Source: UBA4408 sp002389785
GTDB taxonomy: Bacteria; Bacteroidota; Bacteroidia; UBA4408
Direction: 5' to 3'
Assembly (NCBI GenBank): GCA_035438985.1
Contig: DAORJK010000003.1
Span: 124,001-188,000, forward strand
Length of the DNA stretch: 64,000 bases
The translations under genes and the position numbers were made by a program. Positions within the stretch are counted from its first letter, which is position 1; each line of letters opens with the position of its first letter. The notes under the pieces were generated by a model that was not told the origin of the DNA, did not search any database, and was given only the letters and a program-made list of their open reading frames with translations. This document shows, in pieces, positions 19,134-27,137 of this stretch.

Positions 19134-19956
19134 TCTGTGTTTCCTGTTCTAATTTTTTTTGTTCTTCCTTCATCAGGTTTTTTACTACAAAAACATGCGC
19201 AACATTTTTAAAGTTGGTACTAAAGCGCACCGAAATGGTATAAAAATTATCGCCCGGCTTTATCTCGAACCCATCAATAAATCCAATCATCACATTTTCT
19301 GGAAAAATGGCTGAAAAAGCATTGGTCACAATCGTATCGCCCTTTAAAATTTTTACGTGTGTTGGAATATCTGTAAGGGTTCCCAATTTATAATCACCGC
19401 CTTCCCAGCTGAGTGATCCAAAATAATTATTCTTCTTAATCTTCGCGCTAATCTTCGCATCCTTGTTGAGTACCGATAAAACAGAGGTAAAATTTTCGGA
19501 AACTGCTTTGGTTATTCCCACAATACCATTGCTCGAAATTACCGCCATTTCGGGCTTAATTCCGCGGTTGCTGCCGATGTTTAGAGTGAGGTAATTGTTG
19601 CGCTTATTCACCGAATTATTTACGACTCTCGCGTTCACATAAATGAACTGTTGCTTTAGCAAGGTATCGTTCACCTTAAATTCGGTAGATTTAATTTTAT
19701 TAAATGCTGCCCGGCTGGCTGTGTGCAAAATCGCATTTTCGCGTGCCAGTAGTTCGTTTGCTTCCTTTAAATTAAAATATTCGCGTGTGCTGTTAACAGT
19801 TGTAAATACATTGCCTGCAACCACATTAGACGAGCTTATGAAATGTGCACGTTGGTAAAAACTGTTTTGAAACAGGAGGTAAAAACAATAAATTTCGAGA
19901 AGTAGAAACAGAAAAAAATTAGAATATTTCCAAATAAAACGGACAAGGTTCAGCAT
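19123..19956 (-). CDS. mreC: Rod-shape protein MreC
   Basis: 277 residues: one N-terminal membrane helix (about 10-30), a helical segment (about 50-95), then the beta-rich MreC core with N-x-G-S-N-R-G-I-K-P-E-M-A-V-I and G-I-V-G-I-T-K. MreC forms periplasmic filaments that activate PBP2. Starts 37 bases after mreB and overlaps mreD by 11 bases, consistent with one transcript. Confidence 0.95.
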   Translation of the reverse strand: MLNLVRFIWKYSNFFLFLLLEIYCFYLLFQNSFYQRAHFISSSNVVAGNVFTTVNSTREYFNLKEANELLARENAILHTASRAAFNKIKSTEFKVNDTLLKQQFIYVNARVVNNSVNKRNNYLTLNIGSNRGIKPEMAVISSNGIVGITKAVSENFTSVLSVLNKDAKISAKIKKNNYFGSLSWEGGDYKLGTLTDIPTHVKILKGDTIVTNAFSAIFPENVMIGFIDGFEIKPGDNFYTISVRFSTNFKNVAHVFVVKNLMKEEQKKLEQETQNDK

Positions 19957-19993
19957 TCAATTTTTCTGCTTGTAGAGCGGTTTTTATTGAAAT

Positions 19994-21016
19994 TTATCGA
20001 ATTAGGAATTGGAATTTCCCAACATTTTTCAAAGCTATTCCTGTACCTCTTGCTACTGCACGAAGTGGATCTTCGGCAATGTGTACAGGTAATTTTGTTT
20101 TTAAAGAAATACGTTTATCCAAACCACGCAACATCGAACCTCCTCCTGCCAAATAAATTCCGGTGCGGTAAATATCGGCCGACAATTCAGGCGGTGTCAT
20201 CTCCAGTGCATTCAAAATTGCCTCCTCCACTTTCGAAATTGACTTATCAAGAGCGTGCGCAATTTCCACATACGATACACTAATTTCTTTAGGAATACCG
20301 GTCATTAAATCGCGTCCATGTACTGCATAATCAGGCGGTGGATTATCAATGTCGGTGCTGGCAGCTCCTACTTCAATTTTTACTCGTTCGGCGCTACGCT
20401 CACCAATAAGTATGTTGTGTTGACGGCGCATGTATTCTTCAATGTTGGCTGTAAAATCATCACCAGCAATACGAATCGATTTGTCGCACACAATTCCGCC
20501 TAACGCAATAACCGCAATTTCGCTGGTTCCACCACCAATGTCAATAATCATATTTCCCATTGGTTCTTCCACATCAATACCAATACCAATGGCAGCAGCC
20601 ATGGGCTCGTGTATCAAATAAACTTCCTTACCACCGGCATGTTCAGCACTATCGCGTACGGCACGTTTTTCAACTTCGGTAATACCGGAGGGTATGCAAA
20701 TTACCATTTTAAGTGAAGGAGTAAACAAACGCTTCCCGGGATTAATCATTTTTATCATCCCGCGAATCATGTGCTCTGCCGCATCAAAATCGGCAATTAC
20801 ACCGTCCTTTAAGGGACGAATGGTTTTAATGTTTTCGTGCGTTTTACCATGCATTTGCATAGCTTGCTTGCCCACAGCAATCACCCGCCCGGTGGTTCGG
20901 TCAATAGCTACAATACTGGGTTCGTCTACAACAACTTTGTCGTTGTGTATAATCAGCGTGTTAGCTGTTCCTAAGTCGATGGCTATTTCCTGAGTTAGAA
21001 AATCAAATAAGCCCAT
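19994..21016 (-). CDS. mreB: Actin-like rod-shape protein MreB
   Basis: 340-residue MreB, the membrane-bound actin homologue that orients cell-wall synthesis. The phosphate-1 loop I-D-L-G-T-A-N-T-L, the phosphate-2 region I-D-I-G-G-G-T-S-E and the adenosine motif A-G-G-G-S-M-L are intact. The N-terminal MGLFDFLTQEIAID suits an amphipathic membrane helix. First gene of the five-gene elongation operon, so the organism is expected to be rod-shaped. Confidence 0.97.
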   Translation of the reverse strand: MGLFDFLTQEIAIDLGTANTLIIHNDKVVVDEPSIVAIDRTTGRVIAVGKQAMQMHGKTHENIKTIRPLKDGVIADFDAAEHMIRGMIKMINPGKRLFTPSLKMVICIPSGITEVEKRAVRDSAEHAGGKEVYLIHEPMAAAIGIGIDVEEPMGNMIIDIGGGTSEIAVIALGGIVCDKSIRIAGDDFTANIEEYMRRQHNILIGERSAERVKIEVGAASTDIDNPPPDYAVHGRDLMTGIPKEISVSYVEIAHALDKSISKVEEAILNALEMTPPELSADIYRTGIYLAGGGSMLRGLDKRISLKTKLPVHIAEDPLRAVARGTGIALKNVGKFQFLIR

Positions 21017-21068
21017 ATTGTTTTTTGATTAGCTGTTATTTTATTACCGAATTTTATCAAAACCGTAA

Positions 21069-21076
21069 CAAAACTA
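21069..21076 (-). promoter_or_regulatory. Candidate -7 box for mreB operon
   Basis: TAGTTTTG on the minus strand matches TAnnTTTG, 53 bases before the mreB ATG. No clear -33 box; placement is the only support. Confidence 0.35.
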
Positions 21077-21257
21077 AGTGAATAAAATGGCTTTTCTACA
21101 CTTCTTAAAATTATTTATCAGAATACATTTGTTAATTAACTAGATAGAAAATCGCTAGCTAATTTTTTTGTGCCTGCGATTTTAGTTAATTTGTAGTTCG
21201 CCTTGCTTGGTTTATGCAACCTTTGCCGGTGATTGATAGAAAATTTAGATATAAAAT

Positions 21258-22304
21258 TTGAAGCCTATTTTGCGCATATTAATTTGTCCGCTCGATTGGG
21301 GATTAGGTCACGCAAGTCGCTGCATTCCTATTATTGAGCAATTATTGCTCCAACAACATGAAGTGGTAATTGGTGCAACAGGGGCTCCTCTTCTCTTACT
21401 TCGTAAAGAATTTCCAACGCTTAGTTATGTTGATTTTCCTGGCTTTTCTATTCGATATAGCAAACAATTTTTGTGGTTAAAAATCGGTGTGCAACTTCCT
21501 AGAATTATTTTTGAAAGCATCCGAGAGCACCGTCAGCTCAGGAAAATTTGCAGCGAACATAAAATAGATGTGGTTATTTCTGACAATCGTTTTGCATGTT
21601 GGAATCCTGCAATTACAAGCATTTTTATTAGCCACCAACTATTTATTCGTGCGCCCTTTTTTGAAGGAATTATTCGCGCTGTGAACTTTTGGTGTATGAA
21701 GCATTATCAGCGCATTTGGATTCCGGATGTTGCCGGTGAAAAAAATTTTTCAGGACATTTAGCGCATGGAAAAAACCTTCCTTCTCATGCTGAATACATC
21801 GGAATATTATCGCGATTTAAATCGAAAAATAATCTTCCGGTAAGCAATTTTACATACGATGTTTGCATTTTATTATCCGGTCCTGAACCCCAGCGAACGC
21901 TGCTTGAAGACATTTTAGTAGCCCAAATTCGCGACTTAAATTTACGCGCAATGGTTGTAAGAGGTATTCCCGGAGAGCCTAAAAAGTTAGAAAATACAGC
22001 TCCTGTTTTTTTTGAAAATCACCTTGCTACTAAAGACCTGCAAGAAGTTATTGAATCGAGTAAAATTGTTGTGTGCCGCTCTGGTTACAGCAGTATCATG
22101 GATTTAGCGCGAATGGGTAAAAAAGCCATTTTTATTCCTACACCCGGGCAAACCGAACAAGAATATTTAGCTGACTATTTTATGCATCAAAAAGTTTGTT
22201 TTATGCAACATCAAACTAAAATTAATTTGGCAGATGCTATTGCTGAAAGTGTTAGTTATAGTGGATTTGAAGTAAATAGCACAGAATTGATTTTGCGATT
22301 GTAA
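21258..22304 (+). CDS. GT28-like glycosyltransferase
   Basis: 348 residues with a GT-B-type architecture. The N-terminal segment I-C-P-L-D-W-G-L-G-H-A-S-R resembles glycosyltransferases of the MurG/GT28 group (glycine-rich G-L-G-H-A loop), and the C-terminal half has the donor-site-like segment V-V-C-R-S-G-Y-S-S-I-M-D-L and P-T-P-G-Q-T-E-Q-E-Y-L-A. It probably transfers a nucleotide sugar to a cell-envelope acceptor; the acceptor is unknown. Start is TTG at 21258, because an in-frame stop at 21252-21254 excludes anything earlier and no ATG lies near. Convergent with the EamA gene. Confidence 0.85.
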   Translation: MKPILRILICPLDWGLGHASRCIPIIEQLLLQQHEVVIGATGAPLLLLRKEFPTLSYVDFPGFSIRYSKQFLWLKIGVQLPRIIFESIREHRQLRKICSEHKIDVVISDNRFACWNPAITSIFISHQLFIRAPFFEGIIRAVNFWCMKHYQRIWIPDVAGEKNFSGHLAHGKNLPSHAEYIGILSRFKSKNNLPVSNFTYDVCILLSGPEPQRTLLEDILVAQIRDLNLRAMVVRGIPGEPKKLENTAPVFFENHLATKDLQEVIESSKIVVCRSGYSSIMDLARMGKKAIFIPTPGQTEQEYLADYFMHQKVCFMQHQTKINLADAIAESVSYSGFEVNSTELILRL

Positions 22305-22350
22305 TGCAAAAATTCTCGAAATTAATTTCTTGTGGGGTTAAATTTTTTAA

Positions 22351-22770
22351 CTAAAAAATCAAAACCATTGTCCCTATTATAATCAATCCCGCTCCTAGCA
22401 ATACTTTTGGGGTAATTGGTTCGTTTAAAAAGAAAAATGCAAGCAGTATTGTAATTACTAAACTGCCTTTATCAATACTCGCCACTACCGATACATTTCC
22501 AAGTTTAATCGCGCGGTAATAAAAGATCCAACTCAAAGATGTGGTTAAACCAGAGATACATAAGAATAAAATATCACGTTTTGTAAAATTCGAATATTGA
22601 TTGATGTGTCGAAATACTAAAGCATTTATCCAAATAAACACAAATACGGCGCTAGTTCGCACTGTCACTGCTAAATCAGCTGGCACATTTTTTAATCCGA
22701 ATTTCGCAATTACTGAAGTTAAACCTGCAAAAAACATAGCAGCGATTGCATAAATTATCCAGGTTGGCAT
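22351..22770 (-). CDS. Half-size EamA/DMT transporter
   Basis: 139 residues with four to five hydrophobic helices, matching a single EamA domain. The markers are A-A-M-F-F-A-G-L-T-S-V near the N-terminus, the S-W-I-F-Y-Y-R-A-I-K-L-G-N-V-S-V-V-A-S-I-D-K block and the final L-L-G-A-G-L-I-I-I-G-T. Most DMT exporters have two such domains (about 300 residues), so this one must dimerise to form a pore, possibly with dual topology. ATG start. The substrate cannot be told. Confidence 0.9.
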   Translation of the reverse strand: MPTWIIYAIAAMFFAGLTSVIAKFGLKNVPADLAVTVRTSAVFVFIWINALVFRHINQYSNFTKRDILFLCISGLTTSLSWIFYYRAIKLGNVSVVASIDKGSLVITILLAFFFLNEPITPKVLLGAGLIIIGTMVLIF

Positions 22771-23309
22771 TTTTTAATAATTGAATCAAAGTGAGTGTTA
22801 AATTGATAGATTTTGAAATACCTATTCAATTTACTTGCAAATGTATTGATTTGCTTTCTGGGATAGAAGTATAAAAGATTTTCATGATTATTTATTAAAC
22901 AGTAAATAGACCGAAATAGAAGGTGAAAAGAGCTTTTTGACAATTAGAATTATGTAGTGTGGGGGGTACTATTTATGCTCAATACAAAAGTTAAAAATGA
23001 AGCATGACTAAAGTTCACAAATTCTAAGCTTTCTATAAAGAAGTGACCCTTATATAGATTATCATTGAGAACAAGTTTGAAAAAAACTTTGTTCCAATAA
23101 ATTATTCTCTTCTCAAATCATTATAAAATTAAAAGCCTGATAATTTTTACATCTCAGGCTTTAAATAAGGGGCTATTTGTGTTAATATCTAATTAGATTC
23201 ACACCCTATTCCGTACTTGAATTTAAATGATCATCAAGTAATCTTTACGAACCATAAGCTTCCTTCGAACCTAATAAAGTTAAAAATTAAACAAGATTAT
23301 CAACTAAAA
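22771..23309. other. 539-base gene-free stretch
   Basis: Lies between the EamA gene and a T9SS cargo gene, both on the minus strand. AT-rich, with no coding pattern I trust; short open frames here show no recognisable protein features. Apart from one terminator hairpin at 23132-23162 I see nothing. Confidence 0.6.
23132..23162 (-). terminator. Intrinsic terminator after T9SS cargo gene
   Basis: Perfect 9-base arms, AAAGCCTGA at 23132-23140 and TCAGGCTTT at 23154-23162, with a 13-base loop. On the minus strand the stem is followed by TTTTAATTTTATAA. It lies about 150 bases past the stop of the 23310-24758 gene. Confidence 0.65.
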
Positions 23310-24758
23310 TTATTCTTTTAAAATTACCAACTTTTTTTCGAGTAAGATACTACCATTTGCACTAAGGTTGCAAAGGTAAAGGCCCGGTTTAAGTTTATCG
23401 GTTGAAATAAAAATGCGTGCTTCCTTTTCATTAATTGGTGTAGAGTAAATAAGTTGCCCTTGTAAATTGTGAATTGAGAGTAGTAAATTTTTTTCAAAAC
23501 CCACGTAATGAAAACGGGTGTAGTTTGTGGCTGGGTTAGGATATACATGCAGGTAGGATTCATTTTTTTTTGTTAATTCAGTTGAAGCATTTAGTATTAA
23601 ACCTTTCGAATTCGTTTTTAAGATGTAATTCTTAATCGCGCCTCCCTGTTCTTTTATTTGCCCACAGGCAAGTAATCCACTATCTGAGGTTGCAATAATA
23701 TCAAGTAGAGTAGTTTCAGATAAGGAGTCATTTTTATAAGTTTGTGCCCAAAGGGAATCGCCATTATCATTAAAACAGTAAATATAGCTTTGCTTTATTG
23801 GAGCATTTCCTGTAGGAAAAAAACTAACTACATGATTTCCATTCAGCATGGTTGCATAACTCGAAAAATTATAATAATTACTATTTCCTAAGGGTAAAGA
23901 AATAGGTTTTGACCAAAGCTTTAACCCAGAGGTATCAATTTTTGAAATAAAATAGGATGCAGGTAGTGAACCAATTAATTTATAACCTATTGCTAAAAAG
24001 TAAGAATTTGAAATTTTTATAATCCTACCAAAGCCTAGAGTATCATTTGGAATTTGTTTTGAGAATACAGAGTCACCTTTCATATCGATGGCTAAAATGC
24101 GCAAAGTATATGGACCAGACCACACAGGTTTGTAGTAACGATAATAGTAATAATTACCTTGAAAGTTAAGGCTCCTTTCTTTACACAAAGACCCTCCAGA
24201 TGGCTGATAAAAAGGCATAAAGTTTTTTTTGACTATATTGTATGCACTATCAAGTAGTATAAATTGACTAGCGCCGGCACAAATGTAAAGGCTATCACCT
24301 TGAATATATTCTGCTGACATAAATTCTTGAACAAAATATTGTTGAGGATTGGAGTAAAATCTCAACCAATTGAGGTTTCCCACTGAATCAAATTTGGCTA
24401 TGAAAAGCATATTATGAGAATTACTTACCGTATCATCAGCTACGCCAATAGTTATAAATCCTTTATCGGGGGCTTTCTTTACGAGTTGCAAAGTGGTATA
24501 GTAATTTAAATAAAAAGTAGTATGCCAAACTGTATCGCCCCATGCATTTATCTTAATTAATCCATAATCCCTGAAGTAAGAAGCACTTCCTCCTCTAGGC
24601 CCAATACCAATTACAAATCCACCATCCTCATCTTCAATACAACTTTTAGCAGCCTCTTCATTGGTTAAAAATTGATACGATTTTTCAAATCCTATTTGTT
24701 GAGCAAACAAATTAATGACAATTAGGAAAAATAAAATGAACAAGGGAGTTGCTTTCAT
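23310..24758 (-). CDS. T9SS type A sorted protein, beta-propeller-like body
   Basis: 482 residues. A signal peptide (MKATPLFILFFLIVINLFAQ) is followed by about 380 residues with recurring units of the form G-D-x-x-W-x-x-x-(F/Y) (for example N-A-W-G-D-T-V-W, D-N-G-D-S-L-W-A), a pattern seen in delta-60/propeller-like Bacteroidota proteins. The last 75 residues are a type A sorting domain (H-V-Y-P-N-P-A-T-N-Y ... G-L-Y-L-C-N-L ... K-K-L-V-I-L). Expected to be exported by the T9SS and anchored at the surface. Its start is 21 bases downstream of the next T9SS gene, so the two probably share a transcript. Confidence 0.88.
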   Translation of the reverse strand: MKATPLFILFFLIVINLFAQQIGFEKSYQFLTNEEAAKSCIEDEDGGFVIGIGPRGGSASYFRDYGLIKINAWGDTVWHTTFYLNYYTTLQLVKKAPDKGFITIGVADDTVSNSHNMLFIAKFDSVGNLNWLRFYSNPQQYFVQEFMSAEYIQGDSLYICAGASQFILLDSAYNIVKKNFMPFYQPSGGSLCKERSLNFQGNYYYYRYYKPVWSGPYTLRILAIDMKGDSVFSKQIPNDTLGFGRIIKISNSYFLAIGYKLIGSLPASYFISKIDTSGLKLWSKPISLPLGNSNYYNFSSYATMLNGNHVVSFFPTGNAPIKQSYIYCFNDNGDSLWAQTYKNDSLSETTLLDIIATSDSGLLACGQIKEQGGAIKNYILKTNSKGLILNASTELTKKNESYLHVYPNPATNYTRFHYVGFEKNLLLSIHNLQGQLIYSTPINEKEARIFISTDKLKPGLYLCNLSANGSILLEKKLVILKE

Positions 24759-24779
24759 CGACTCGAAGCTATTTGCGTT

Positions 24780-26819
24780 TTATTTTACAATACTAATTTT
24801 ACCTGTTTTTTGTTCAGTATTTGAAGTAATTGAGTAGACATACAAACCAGAAACTAAACTCGCTAAGGAAATTGTTGTTTCGGCTTCAACCAGATTTTTG
24901 GTAAGAACCATCTTACCGCTTACATCAAAAATTTTCAAATGTGAGGGATGGTTTATTGCTGTTTCTTCAAATGTAATACATAATTCATTAACGAAGTTTT
25001 TATAATAAACTACAGCCGATCCCATGGTTGTGAATTCACTATTCGTATTTAATAAACGATGATATTCAGTTGGAGTGCGAAAAGGATTATTTAAAAACTC
25101 GTACTTAAACCACATATAACCTGCAATTTCATTATACGAATTATTAAAAAAACAAGGGCTCGGTATTAAATTATAGGGGTCGCAATTGCACCCATTACCA
25201 CCATTATTGGTTGGTGTACCCTCAAGTGTTTGAGCCAAAAATTCATGTTCAAAATAAGCCAAGGAATTACCTAAATAAGGGTTATCCCCCCATCCGCCTA
25301 AGCCGTGCGAAGGGTTTGTAAGTAGAGGATGGCTATAGTTCAATAAAGCATCAGGAGGTGTTTTTTTTAATAATTTGCCGTAAAATCCTTGGCTGGTAAA
25401 AGTTGTACAAGGAGGAGCTGAACAATTTGATGTTACATTAGTTTCAATATAAGCTGACTGGTCGCCAAAGTCATGTCTTATTTCAAGCGCATCTTCTGCT
25501 GAAAAAAGGGGAACAATTAAGTTTCGGTTACTGCCAACAGTACCTTGATTTTGTGCAAATATAGTTTGAGCATCCGCGGTTCTGCTTATACTATTACTTA
25601 CACTGCTAGCTGTACCATTTTTGTAACTTGTAAGTAAAACCCGATTATAGTATTTAGTGACAAAAGCAACTTGTGCTTCCGAAGGTGGAATTTCTCCCCA
25701 ATTTGGGTCAAAGAAACCTTCTGCAGGATTATAAGTTGGAATATTCGGGTCGGTAATTGTGGGAGCTATTAAAACAAACTCTAGTTCTGTATTTATTTGC
25801 GAACACATTTTTTTATATACGTAAAAAATTGCATCACTTATATCAACAAAGGTGTTCCAAGCAACTCTTCTCCTTGAAATAATGTTAGGTTGTTCACAAT
25901 TCGTGCAATTGGGAACATACGCGAATTTATCATATTCGGCATGATTCCAATATTCGTATTCCAAACTTATGAAATCAAATAAATAATCTTTAAGTGGGGG
26001 TACTTTGTTAGCAACCGGCTTGTTTATTCCATACTCATAAACCATTCGTCCTTCACCTTCATCAATTGGTTCTTCATCACCCTCATCAACTGGCATTGAA
26101 GCTAAAAACGCTTTTGTTTCATAACTGTATTGCAATAACCTTAAAGCTTGTTTTATCATTTCCGAGCGATTTACATTAAAATAATCCAACGTGTCAGGAT
26201 TAATAACAATGTTCGCTGGCAAATCTCCTTTTGCTTCAAAAGTTGGAGAGCCATTATTTTGGTCTATTCTAGCAGCATTATAAGTGCAGTTGCCGGGTAA
26301 TAAATCAGCCGAAAAGTCATAAAAAAATTCAGAAGTTTTAAAGTTCATAATACCACCTGTACTTCCATTTGGTACATTATTACCAAGAATAGCTTGAGCG
26401 CTAACAACTACAAAACCAACTTTAATTCCCTTTTGATGCGCTGCAGATAAAAAGCTTCTTATTGCAGCTGCGTATGTTGAGTTTCCTATCAAAGGGTTAT
26501 CATCAGAAGAAGATGCTGGATTCGCTTTTGCTAATGAGTAAATCGCAATGTAAGTAAAGTAATTATCTACTGCATAACGAAACATTTCTTTTGTTTTTGG
26601 AGTGCCGTTTCCTAAGTTATCGTAAATGTTGTTATTGATTTTTATTTCTTTAATCAAAATATCAGCTTTGCTAACATACATGCCTCTAAAATTGTTAATT
26701 GGAGGAGAAATTCCTGTGCTAGCGGCTATATTAGTTGGTGGTGGGGATGCTAAAGGGTTCTGTGAAAATGATAAAACTGTTGGGTAAAAAATGATATAAG
26801 CAAAAAAAAAAAAATCCAA
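24780..26819 (-). CDS. T9SS type A sorted protein, possible glycoside-hydrolase-like barrel; 5' end uncertain
   Basis: About 679 residues. A hydrophobic leader (F-F-F-F-A-Y-I-I-F-Y-P-T-V-L-S-F-S-Q) looks like the second half of a signal peptide. The body alternates strands and helices (for example G-I-K-V-G-F-V-V-V-S-A-Q and F-D-F-I-S-L-E-Y-E-Y-W), which hints at a TIM-barrel hydrolase, but I cannot assign a family. The C-terminus (L-K-I-F-D-V-S-G-K-M-V ... S-G-L-Y-V-Y-S-I ... G-K-I-S-I-V-K) is a type A sorting domain. The only in-frame start is TTG at 26819, directly after an in-frame TAA and next to a run of 13 T. The true start may lie upstream in another frame. Confidence 0.75.
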   Translation of the reverse strand: MDFFFFAYIIFYPTVLSFSQNPLASPPPTNIAASTGISPPINNFRGMYVSKADILIKEIKINNNIYDNLGNGTPKTKEMFRYAVDNYFTYIAIYSLAKANPASSSDDNPLIGNSTYAAAIRSFLSAAHQKGIKVGFVVVSAQAILGNNVPNGSTGGIMNFKTSEFFYDFSADLLPGNCTYNAARIDQNNGSPTFEAKGDLPANIVINPDTLDYFNVNRSEMIKQALRLLQYSYETKAFLASMPVDEGDEEPIDEGEGRMVYEYGINKPVANKVPPLKDYLFDFISLEYEYWNHAEYDKFAYVPNCTNCEQPNIISRRRVAWNTFVDISDAIFYVYKKMCSQINTELEFVLIAPTITDPNIPTYNPAEGFFDPNWGEIPPSEAQVAFVTKYYNRVLLTSYKNGTASSVSNSISRTADAQTIFAQNQGTVGSNRNLIVPLFSAEDALEIRHDFGDQSAYIETNVTSNCSAPPCTTFTSQGFYGKLLKKTPPDALLNYSHPLLTNPSHGLGGWGDNPYLGNSLAYFEHEFLAQTLEGTPTNNGGNGCNCDPYNLIPSPCFFNNSYNEIAGYMWFKYEFLNNPFRTPTEYHRLLNTNSEFTTMGSAVVYYKNFVNELCITFEETAINHPSHLKIFDVSGKMVLTKNLVEAETTISLASLVSGLYVYSITSNTEQKTGKISIVK

Positions 26820-26943
26820 TTACTAGGTAATTTAGAATTGCAATTTGATCTTAAAACACTTATTCCCGTAGGGGGGGGTAAAGATTACTACTTGTTCTAT
26901 TTACAAAAAAGCAGAGCAGATTAAAAGTCAATAGTTTTTTCAT
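26802..26943 (-). other. Out-of-frame leader with homopolymer tracts upstream of T9SS gene
   Basis: On the minus strand an ATG at 26943 opens a signal-like peptide (MKKLLTFNLLCFFVN...) that stops after about 27 codons. Between it and the downstream gene lie a run of 8 C (G8 on the plus strand at 26871-26878) and a run of 13 T (A13 at 26802-26814). Length changes in such tracts change frame. No single-tract change fuses the leader to the gene, because the gene's frame has a TAA just before its TTG; a -1 change in the T tract removes that stop but reaches no ATG. This could be phase variation, decay or assembly error. The rest of the 318-base gap to nrdA holds only the nrd terminator. Confidence 0.45.
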
Positions 26944-27084
26944 AGCAGTAATTTTAGTGAATACTAGTAACGAATGTAAGCAAATATTTTGCTAATTCGA
27001 AAGGGTATCAAAAAATTTACCGGTTGTAGGATTGCTTTGTGACCTTTAATTGCTATTTATATTTTTCAACGATTTCGGCAACAA

Positions 27085-27119
27085 AAAATCCCTGATGTTA
27101 AATACACATCAGGGATTTT
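27085..27119 (-). terminator. Intrinsic terminator of nrdB-nrdA
   Basis: Perfect 14-base arms: AAAATCCCTGATGT at 27085-27098 and ACATCAGGGATTTT at 27106-27119, with a 7-base loop. It lies 19 bases past the nrdA stop. On the minus strand the downstream arm ends in T4 followed by TTGTTG. Confidence 0.85.
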
Positions 27120-27137
27120 ATTTAATACAAGTAAACT

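Noticed and set aside
22755..22943. 62-codon minus-strand open frame upstream of the EamA gene
   Set aside because: Overlaps the EamA start, with no signal, domain or start context worth support.
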